Notes under the pieces: model-generated
The model's database searches: none
What the model saw: the letters and a program-made list of their open reading frames with translations, nothing else
Told to the model about the DNA's origin: nothing
NCBI GenBank assembly: GCA_029582155.1
Contig: CM055907.1
Location: 15,598,974-15,662,973, forward strand
DNA length: 64,000 bases
Reading direction: 5' to 3'
From: Panopea generosa
Lineage: Eukaryota; Mollusca; Bivalvia; Adapedonta; Hiatellidae
Program-made: the position numbers and the translations under genes
Part shown: one piece after another, positions 10,502 through 20,005 of the stretch
Position numbering within the stretch: the stretch's first letter is position 1
How the letters are laid out: each line of letters begins with the position of its first letter

Positions 10502-11535
10502 TGTCACAGGATGACCTTAGTGTTGGGCTAACTCACGAAAGAATCAATGACGGAGAATACATTTACATAAGTTTAATACAACTTTAAAAATATGTTCAAT
10601 ATATATACAATTATAAAAAAAAAACAAGCGAATACACAAATGAAATATGAAAAGAATGTTCTTATGAACGTTTAAGACGTTCTTAGTATTGTTCTAAATA
10701 CTTAATTTATAAGACACTAAAATGTTGTTAAAGCTAAACCAATGTTGATCTATGATCTAGCGCGATAACTGTGATGCGCGAGAGCTCATGAAGATGATGA
10801 TGCGCGAATTCAATGGGTGATTGTCATCAAATGCCTTCTATAAGGGTTGATGACGTGATCTAATGATGGTTAACCTCCAATGAGGTTGTGGATGACGTTC
10901 CTCCAGTGAGGACTGATAACGGGCCCACCTCGTGTCCCGGGGTGTCGATACTATGACCTGGCCCTGTTGCGCAGGTACGGGGACCGTCTCCACCGCTCGT
11001 AAACGTTATGTTGATTCTAGTGTAGAATCACCTGAAAGGCTTACACACCCTAAAGGCTTAGCTCCACTCCGGGAGGCTTAGATCCTGGATGGCTTAGATC
11101 CTGGATGGCTTAGGCACATTTTGCCTGTGAGTTTGCCGTCCAATCTCTGTTCCAACAACGTACTATCGACTATCCCGGCGAGAGCTAGAAGACAATGGGT
11201 TTTATAGCAAACATTACGCCCAAATCCCTATTTCCCCCGTTCAATCCGTGACAAACGCGGCTAAATCTGCAGTATTGAATCTACAAGAGAGGCCCCTTGT
11301 ACACTTTTGCCGTGTAAGGAAGATATACCCATACGTTTACATGCATTAGCACAAAACTAAACTTATGACACGGCCTCTCTGGCGGCCACTTAAAATGTGC
11401 ACGCTTTTACGTGTTAAATGAATATATCATGACTATTGTGAAATTGTTTCAACTCGAACAATATATTTGGGTGTACCTGATAACTTACAAGAACTATGTA
11501 CGACCAGTATACTCTACTGGTGACATTTTGTGACA
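10502..11535 (-). repeat. 5' LTR (right copy)
   Basis: 1034 bp, same ends as the left LTR. It has two fewer 16-bp units at about 11076-11112. It should contain the promoter of the element; I did not assign a start site. Confidence 0.93.
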
Positions 11536-11540
11536 ACTGG
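11536..11540. repeat. target-site duplication, right (ACTGG)
   Basis: Matches 3898-3902. Confidence 0.9.
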
Positions 11541-12221
11541 TCAGTTACATAGACGCCAATGTTAAAAATACAAATCGTGTAATATTTTTTTTTGTACTCC
11601 GTGTTGTATCGTATAGCGGAGTACCTTTGTCCTGGCGTTATTGTTATACAAAACGCACGGTCAAGGAACTCTGTCACAACGTAGAGTGATTCGCGTCGAC
11701 AGTTTTTCACAGATTCACGTCGACAGTAGTACTGTTTTTGTAAATTTTGACACAGTTTCTAGTCGATAACGGGGACATTACCACGGATGTTTTGAATATG
11801 ATAAATATATCCGAACATATGAAGTATATTTTTACGGGTGAATTTTATGTATTATTAGTAAAATGCGATAAAATTGAACATATGATTATGACTATTTATT
11901 CAAGTTTGAAAGCAATTTAATTGCATTTCCCTGTCATTGAAGTATTTTTAATACATGTTAATAACTGACACAACTACCACATCAAATCACAACCAGCATG
12001 ATAAATAATAAATGTAGTCACTTTTATTGCAAAGTTTTGGTAAGGCCAGAACACGCATTTATCCGTTTATATAAATTTCTAATTTTTATAATATCACAGG
12101 TTTGTGACGACAGGGTAACGGAGGCGTGTTGATCCTTATTTCAATGTCACGAATTCAGTGTCGACAGTTTTAATACTGAAGAATAGTGCAACCCTATGCA
12201 AATACTGCCATTTACACTTCA

Positions 12222-12365
12222 GGGGTCGTATTCACCAACCATTCTTGATAATATTCTTAGGCTTGAGCTTGAAAATCCAAATTTAAACCTTAGAAATGTT
12301 GTTTACCATGGCATATAGAATCATTGTGATTGTTTATTTGACTATATATTAGGTGTCCCTGCACA
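12222..12365 (+). repeat. MITE C, partial copy
   Basis: Shares ggtcgtattcaccaaccatt, cttgagcttgaaaatccaaa and actatatattaggtgtcc with the complete copy at 35249-35501. It lacks the far inverted end. Confidence 0.65.
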
Positions 12366-13054
12366 GGCCCGTAGCTACTCTGAGCACTATATTTAATATC
12401 CTTGTTACATTTCAAAACTAAATAAATTATGATACTCAGATGAAGTATTGGTCAGGCAGCACACGATGCCTCAATTTATTTTGCTAAGGATGGAAAACTT
12501 TGATTTTATTGTTGCTACTGTTTTGATCCAGCATATTCTAGACTACACTAGACCATTGTCTGTAAGCTTACAATCAAAATACTGTGATTGACTACAAGTC
12601 CACACTGAAGCTAGAAATTAGTCAGTACTTTAGAAAAGCTTCGTTCTGAAAGCACGTGGGGTTTATTATACCAGCGTGTCGACAGTATTGCATCCTCATT
12701 AGACATTATCCCATATAAACCACGAACTACGGGAAGACAAAAACATCGTGCACATGCTGGCAATTCTGAGGCTGTTACTGACTATTTCCAAATAAATTAA
12801 TTTTACCTGTTTCTATATCATATTTTACATCTCATTTAATTTTATCAAATGTTTTCCGAAATACATGATGTTCTGAACGGATTTTTGTTACTACTAGGTA
12901 ATAAGTAGACTTACACCAGAAATTGGATTTTTTTCTCTCATAAGAAATGTCTATTACAAGTAACTTCGACAAGAACTTGATCGCTGGAAAAACGCAGTAT
13001 CTTTTGATAATATACCAACAAGTCTTATAGGCGTGTTAGATAAGTGTAGTTATG

Positions 13055-13057
<3 letters not shown>

Positions 13058-13094
<37 letters not shown>
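13058..13094. repeat. (AT)n microsatellite
   Basis: Uninterrupted TA/AT dinucleotide run. Confidence 0.9.
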
Positions 13095-13102
<8 letters not shown>

Positions 13103-13367
13103 ACACACATAAACTTGATCTTATGATAGTCATAAGTGCATCTCTGTATTGTCATAAATGAACAACTTGAATTTCAAGGGCCCTTAAATAGGATATAACA
13201 TGTAAGATCTAAACATAGGTCTTAAGTATGCTCCACCTTTGTTCATCGCTGTTCCCTCTTTATTCTGAAGAGGTTGTTGCTATTTGTTTTCCTGATGGTG
13301 CTTGCAGCCAAATTAGTCAGACGTGTTCATGGACTTTTATCATATATTTTTTTTTAAAAATAAATAA

Positions 13368-13520
13368 AACAAGAGCTGTCGGAGGGACAGCGCGCTCGAC
13401 TATTTCGATGATGTTCTAATTAAGTGTATTGTACTACTGTCTGTTCCGATAGCGTAGTGCTAACGGTTTGAACTGTCAACCCAAATGTCGTGAGTTCGAA
13501 CCGTATCAATGTAGATATTT
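13368..13520 (+). repeat. SINE-like repeat with tRNA-like B box
   Basis: Begins acaagagctgtc...gacagcgcgctcgac and contains tagcgtagtgctaacgg and gtcgtgagttcgaacc, an A-box/B-box pair. It directly abuts the transposase remnant. Confidence 0.45.
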
Positions 13521-13528
13521 TTTGCAAT

Positions 13529-13906
13529 TTAATTAAACATCAGCTGATTAGAAAGTCTAGTCGGCTCTTCTTCGCCAAGTTCAGTTATGTTGAATGGCAA
13601 TAAAGAGCAGGTATAATATGCTGATGTATCTTCGGTTTGGAAGCGAGATCTCAAATCTTGGAGTAAATAATCAAGGAATGGAATGGCCAATGTAGACTTG
13701 AAATACTCCTTTGGTTCTGTTGTGTTAACAATTGCTCTATGCTGTTGTTTTACACATGTTCTAGGAACTTTGAGCTCTATTTCTACGTCATTTGCAATTT
13801 GTGTGGCATCAGAGAAACAGGTTTCAAATTCGATATTCACCTCTCTACGTATTTCAGATATTTTCTCGACATGATGATCAAGTATAAAATGTGTCAAAAC
13901 ACACAT
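13529..13906 (-). pseudogene. hAT-type transposase remnant (DUF4371/ZMYM-like)
   Basis: A 125-codon open frame ending at 13529. It contains VPRTCVKQQHRA, EPKEYFKSTLAIPFLDYLL and LRSRF, the pattern (VPR..GRQTHR..., EYYR..IPFLDHLI..L..RF) in the region between the RNase-H core and dimerisation domain of hAT-derived DUF4371/ZMYM-type proteins. A full protein would be 600 or more residues, so both ends are missing. It lies inside the inverted-repeat element 11649-15300 and could be its transposase or a separate relic. The family call is from motif memory. Confidence 0.65.
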
Positions 13907-16035
13907 GCCTTTCTACACACCGGGTTTTACAAAGTCCAACTAAATGTCTTCTTCGCATATTCAGAGCCTTCCATCTCTAGGATATGTTAAAAAAAAGATT
14001 GTTTTTTTTTCGGATATTGATCAAAGAAAAAGAAACACTGATTAGAGTAAATTGCATCAATCATATTTCTCTGCTATAGCTTCACTTATGGTTCTTTTTA
14101 ACTGAAGGTATATATCTTGACCCCCCTGACTCCCCTCCCCCCGCTGGATCAGCCCTTGTAAAGTCTGCCATAAAGTAATTTGCTTTTCACATATCATCTG
14201 AGTATATGTAGATGTTGTGAACGACTGTATTTATTTTAAATCAAACAGTGCGCTATACATGCGGTCGCACGAGTGACCGGAATATGTTCTGCCGTTGTGT
14301 GCACACGTCACATGCATACTGTAATTCCCACTACTGGTGGTGGTGACCTTACACTGTTTACATGAATATATACTGTTCTTGCTACGGTTTTGGAACATGC
14401 CTCATTTCATTTTTTTTCCAAAAGCACATGTATAGATTAGAAATTATTTGGCTAGTATAACATTCCATGTACAGCATCTAACCGGCTTAGTTGTTGATCT
14501 GGAACGAATTCATCGGCTTAGGAAAGAGGTCAACATATACCGACGGTCATGACATTCTATGTAAAATCACAGGAGCTATCAAGAGACATACTCCAGAGGA
14601 CCCCCCCCCCCCCCATCAAACGTTATTATCCACTCCCCAAGCTCTTGTGTGTGGAGAATGGAATGATCTATTTTGGAAAATCTGATAGATTTTATTGACT
14701 GCGAAAATAGGACATGTTATCAATGATAGGCGTACATCCAGATCACAGTACAGCGAGGAATCTTCGATAGAAGATATGTCTAGTCCTGCCGTTAGTGTCG
14801 ACTAGAAGCTGTGACCCTGTAGGGAAGAATCCGTGACATTTAAAACAACATCGACACAAACCTGTGACGCGTGACGCTTTTTTCAAACGGTATTTCTCAC
14901 TTAGTATAAGTAAACTGTCAATTAATTATAATCCTTTTCAAACAAAATTACTTATACAACAGTTGTCAATGGTATTCTGAACTGATTAATGTTTTTATTG
15001 ACAATTTCACTTCTACTTTCGTTTAACATACACACTCAGCGAGGATTTGTTAATTCGTGCGTTTTAAACCTCTACTAATACACACATGATCGATTTGAGC
15101 TTTGAAAATGCCAATATATTAGGTGAAAATCAATCATGTAAAAAAGTTTTAAATTTATAGCTGTGTTCAGTAAATAATTGACTATATACATCAAAATATG
15201 ACGTGTTTACCCGCATCAGATCGACATGAATCTGTGACAAACTGTCGACAGGAATCACTCCACGTTGTGACAGAGTTCCTCGACCGTGAAACCTGTTTTG
15301 AACGCTCGAGTGATTCGAGATTACATATAAATATAGATTTTTGGCGGTAAGAAATCAATTCTAGCATTCACTCTGAGCAACGACATCGGAAAAAATTAAA
15401 TTCAATTCTCGAAATTACTGAGAAATATAATTGTTAAATATATTTCATTTACATAACAATATGAAACAGCAATGTGATAAATGTCATTTATCAAGTTATT
15501 CAAGTTATTATGCAGGCGTATTGTTCATAAATGATTTTCAAGAATGAAGCTCGACATTCAGTGGTAAAAGACATTCGATAAATGGGCACAGGTTTCCAGA
15601 GTTTACTGTCTTTGTTTTTTCCTGGGCAGGTCGACCACGTTATGAAAATCTTTTATGACTGTGATTTAAAAATTTGTGCAATGTATTCCAAAGATTGTTC
15701 TTTATGTTATCATTATCATAAATATAAATATAACATTCTGTAGTATGTTTTATGCACCTGATTGTATATATGTATATATGGCTTGTCTAGTTAAACGTAT
15801 GTCGTCACTCTATATAAATGCGTCTCGCAAATCGCAAAAACAGTGTCTGTTGTTTGTTGATTTTTTTTCTATGGAAAATAGATAGGACAATAAATTCATA
15901 GCGCTTGAGAAGCACGAAAATACAAAAGTTTGCTTTTTTTATCATCAAATTTATTTTATATCTGTAATAATGGTCGACGTGGTTTATGGCAATCCTATAA
16001 CGAACGTGTATGCTGAAAATAACATCTATGACTTT

Positions 16036-16256
16036 AAGGTTGATTTTCACCGACCATTCTTGAGAAAATTCTTAGACTTGAACTCAAGAAAAAGGTGTGA
16101 AAAACACACTTAGACACCATCTTTAGAGACCAAAATTTGCAAGCGTGTAGGGAAACCTAATATATAGTCAAATAAACTCTCACAATTATTCTGTCTGCCA
16201 TGGTAAACCGGCTATCTATCTTAAAGGTTGAACTTTGGATTTTTAAGCAAGAAATA
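16036..16256 (+). repeat. MITE C, diverged copy
   Basis: Same end as the other copies (ttcaccgaccattcttgag, attcttagacttgaac) and an inverted internal part (cctaatatatagtcaaataa). Confidence 0.6.
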
Positions 16257-16570
16257 TTCACAATTATGTACAATTAGTTCAGAAAAATAATTGGATGATA
16301 ATCTAGCAATTAATTTATTATGGCCTTATTTAAGATTGAAAAATAAACGAGTAAAAAATATTAAAAAGTTCAATTGATATTTCTTGAATTCTGTCTATCC
16401 TGTTCATAGAAAGGATGGAAATAAAATATTTATTACACCTTTTAACATATAATTATGCAAACTGTGAAGTCATTCAACTACTTGCAATTCGTATACCTCT
16501 TTTTAAAACAGAAACTAAATTAATAATATGCATATACAATGCATACTATGGTATTATAATTTCTTTAAAG

Positions 16571-16806
16571 GGCCCTCCGTGGTCGAGTGGTCTAGGGCGC
16601 CGTCGCAAGTTCCCTGATTAAGTCACTTACACCGCCGCTAAGGTCGTAGGATCGAGTCCCGCTCGTTCCCAAAATTTTATGTGAGAAAGTTTGCTATAGT
16701 TACTTGCGTAGGGACGGTAATTCAATTCAAATTCATTCAATAAATTGATTACGCTATATATAACCTGAAATGTGTTGAAAATGGCATTAAACCCCATTAA
16801 AAATCT
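16571..16806 (+). repeat. SINE family 2 (tRNA-Leu/Ser-like head)
   Basis: The head reads ccgtggtcgagtggtctagg ... gctaaggtcgtaggatcgag, a class II tRNA-like A/B box pair with a long variable arm. The body contains tatgtgagaaagtttgc and the end aaatgtgttgaaaatggc. Copies also lie at 18788, 24972, 29776, 46721, 51411 and 60500. Confidence 0.75.
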
Positions 16807-17061
16807 AAACATTTGGATCGCCTAGATCTAAATTACCGTGTGTCATTTAAACCATATTGCGTATATTGAATATTGTTAATTCCAATAAAGTGGGTAGCGT
16901 GAAAGTTTTCTTTGAATGAATGATTTACAGCTGAACCAGCTGCGTCTAAATCTAAAAGAGACACCATTATGACAGCCTGGAGACTAACAAGCAATTAGAC
17001 AAGAAATGCTTAACATCTTAATGAATAGGCATTTCCAACACGTACACAAAACGAGAACAGT

Positions 17062-17145
17062 AATTCGAGGGATGAAAGCGAAAAAGATCTAAGTGCATAT
17101 AAATAAAGAAACACTTAGACCTTTTTCGCTTTCACCCATCGAATT
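17062..17145. repeat. inverted repeat (hairpin)
   Basis: Two arms of about 34 bases (aattcgagggatgaaagcga... and its near-complement ...tcgctttcacccatcgaatt) around a short AT loop. Confidence 0.8.
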
Positions 17146-17517
17146 GTTGTTGAAAATATTGAAATTGTTTGAGTTTTCTATCTAATTATTATGTATTTTG
17201 AAATTGTATACAGTTGCGAACCCAAGTGACATAATGCTATGGTGTGGTGCAAAATCGGAGAAACGTGATCGCTTCAAGTAAAACTTTTTAAGATAACTTC
17301 CTTCATATGAAAATTCGTAACTATAACAACGCCGAATCCGTCCCTGTTTAAAGAAGAACCGTGGTGCTATCAATTGACCATACGAAAAAGTGCAACGGCG
17401 AGTTTTTGCTATTTGCACCGTTCCATACCATAATCATTTTAACTGAACAAAATACGCCGTAGTACGAATTTGGCTTGTTTTTTTAATTTGTTTCTATTGA
17501 TGATGATAATAACAATA

Positions 17518-18160
17518 ACTTGGATATATATTGTATGGAATGTTATATTTATATTTATGATAATGATAACACTATCTTGGTTATATATTGTATGGAATGT
17601 TATATTTTTATTTATGATAATGAAAACACTAACTTGGTTATATATTGTATGGAATGTTATATTTATATTTATGATAATGATAACACTAACTTGGTTATAT
17701 ATTGTATGGAATGTTATATTTGTATTTATGATAATTATGTAACTAACTTGGACATACATTGTATGGAATGTTATATTCGTATTTATGATAATTATAACAC
17801 TAACTTGGACATAAATTGTATGGAACGTTATATTTGTATTTATAACAATTATGTCACCAACTTGGACATACATTGTATGGAATGTTATATTCGTATTTAT
17901 GATAATTATAACACTAACTTGGACATATATTGTATGGAACGTTATATTTATATTTATGATAATGATCACACTAACTTGGATATATATTGTATGGAACGTT
18001 ATATTTATATTGATGATAATGATCACACTAACTTGGATATATATTGAATTGAATGCTTTGTTTATTGCTTTTATAATAATAACAGTGATTGGTAGATATA
18101 TTGCATGGAATAGTATTTTTCTGTTTATGATAACAATAACTTGGACATGTATTGTATTGA
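17518..18160. repeat. 57-bp minisatellite downstream of gene A
   Basis: Nine units spaced exactly 57 bp from 17518 to 18031, each with acttgg.tatatattgtatgg and atgttatatttatatttatg, then degraded copies to about 18160. Because 57 is a multiple of three, frames stay open on both strands; the long repetitive translations are not genes. Confidence 0.92.
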
Positions 18161-18219
18161 GTGGTAGTTCTATAATCGGGATAATAATAACAATAAATTT
18201 AAAATATATTATTATCGAA

Positions 18220-18225
18220 TTTATT
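18220..18225 (-). terminator. candidate poly(A) signal of gene A
   Basis: AATAAA on the minus strand, about 136 nt beyond the gene A stop codon. Confidence 0.45.
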
Positions 18226-18360
18226 TCTGTATGTTTAATACAAACATTGCAAACATCAAACAATAGTAAAATAAAAGTTATGATAATAAGTTCTTTTAAA
18301 TTGTTTAAAATAAATAACCACAACATTAACTTATATATCTCCAGGTAAGCATACACTAGT

Positions 18361-18680
18361 TTATCTAACAATTACATTTTCACTTATTCCTAAATATCCT
18401 GCAAACACAGTGTAAGGTCCCCTGTCGGCTCTTCTTGGATCTCTGATTCTGTTCCCGCTATCGTCAGTGTTTCTGGCTGCTGTTCGGCCACTCTTCTGGG
18501 ACCAGAAACCGTCGCTGTCTAATCGTAGAAAATGATAATCCTCCCCGGGCCATATCACTAGTGCTATGAGACATTGACCTCCCGCGTTACGTCCTGATAA
18601 TGGTGTGAGACCGTCGCGAACGGCAGCAGCATAAACATTTCTGGCCTCTGTCCGAGTGTAGCGTTGTCCAGAAGCGCGAC
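18361..18680 (-). CDS. gene A exon 5 (C-terminal domain core)
   Basis: 320 nt, acceptor tttctttcccag ending at 18681, stop TAA at 18363-18361. It encodes GRASGQR to the C-terminus and is the same length as exon 5 of B and C with no indels. Confidence 0.88.
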
Positions 18681-19484
18681 CTGGGAAAGAAATGAAAAAC
18701 AAACTACATGAAGATATCTCAAATAAAAGGATTGATGCGGTGTACAAAAAGTGTCATTTGTTTTCTTAAACATGGTTAATTCACTTTTCAACGCATTCCA
18801 GGTAGTATCCAGTTTTATTACCAGAGCCAGATAGCCTCAGAATGAATATGAATAGACCAATCGTCCTTCCGCAAGTAAATGACACGCTTTCTGACTCGAA
18901 CCTATATCTCTGTAGCGGTGAGAGGTAAGTGATCTTCAAACGGAGCCTTAGACCACTCAGCCACGGAGGACCCACTAAAGCAGTAGTAAGTATAGGTGGA
19001 TAAACAGTATTGCTCAAGATAACCACAAATGGCCGTCGTGGAGGATCTAACCCTTGATCTTCCGATCATGGGTCAGATGCTCTACCACTGGACCACGCAT
19101 TCAGCTATCATTTTATATAGTTATCGTTAACAAGGAATTATATAGAGAAATACAAGTCCTTGTCGTTATGTAAGTTTACATATTAAGATTTGTTTTGTCT
19201 TATTCTATCTGGGTAGAGCGTCCGCCTTGCATGCGGAAGGCAATGGGTTCGATCCCCTGTCGGGTAACACCAAAGGCTTAAAAATGGAACTAGAGGCTTC
19301 CTCGATTGCCGATCAGCATTTGGCTCGGTGAATGATTCTGGGTCAGTTATACACGGTATCAGTATGACGTGACTGGGTGGGGTATCACACCATGTGTCTG
19401 CGGCATGATATTGTATATATATATATATATATATCAGTATGATGTGACTAGGTGGGGTATCATACCATGTGTCTGCGGCATGAT

Positions 19485-19528
<44 letters not shown>

Positions 19529-19735
19529 TATATATATCAGTATGGTGTGACTAGGTGGGGTACAATACCATTTGTCTGCGGCATGATATTGTATATATAT
19601 CAGTATGATGTGATTAGGTGGGGTATCATAACATGTGTCTGCGGCACGATATTGTATATATATATATATATCAGTATATATATATATCAGTATGATGTGA
19701 CTGGGCGGGGTATGATACCATGTGTCTGCAACATG

Positions 19736-19801
<66 letters not shown>

Positions 19802-19933
19802 TATATATATCAATATGATGTGACTGAGTGGGGTATCATACCATGTGTCTGCGGCATGATATTGTATATATATCAGTATATATACCAGTATGATGTGACT
19901 GAGCGGGGTATCATACCATGTGTCTGCGACATG

Positions 19934-20005
<72 letters not shown>

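Larger units (their letters stand above)
3903..11535 (-). mobile_element. Ty3/gypsy LTR retrotransposon with integrase before reverse transcriptase (Gmr1-like)
   Basis: A full-length 7.6 kb element read on the minus strand: LTRs of 1066 and 1034 bp bounded by TGTCACA...TGTGACA, a 5-bp target duplication ACTGG, a primer-binding site matching tRNA-Leu(CAA), a polypurine tract, gag, and pol. The pol domain order is protease, integrase, reverse transcriptase, RNase H. Ty3/gypsy elements normally place integrase last; the Ty1/copia-like order on gypsy-type domains is the hallmark of the Gmr1 clade. The two LTRs differ at about three bases plus two extra 16-bp repeat units, so the insertion is young. 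Gag carries three disabling lesions, so this copy looks non-autonomous. No envelope-like frame was seen. Confidence 0.92.
11649..15300. mobile_element. degenerate large inverted-repeat element
   Basis: The left end (11649-11730) and the reverse complement of the right end (15218-15300) share ggaactctgtcacaacg, gagtgattc and gtcgacagttt, then cacagattca. Further inside, both arms carry cacaggtttgtg and gtcacg-attc phrases (near 12100-12170 and 14800-14890), so the arms may be about 0.5 kb. It encloses a hAT-type transposase remnant. The arms are too diverged to fix the ends exactly, and no target duplication was found. Confidence 0.5.
15301..17517. other. spacer with MITE, SINE and hairpin
   Basis: No gene recognised. 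It holds a MITE C copy (16036-16256), a SINE family 2 copy (16571-16806) and a hairpin (17062-17145), otherwise AT-rich sequence. Confidence 0.6.

Noticed and set aside
17439-18371. 310-codon minus-strand frame and 175/165-codon plus-strand frames
   Set aside because: They read through the 57-bp minisatellite, whose length is a multiple of three; translations are 19-residue repeats and one overlaps the real end of gene A.
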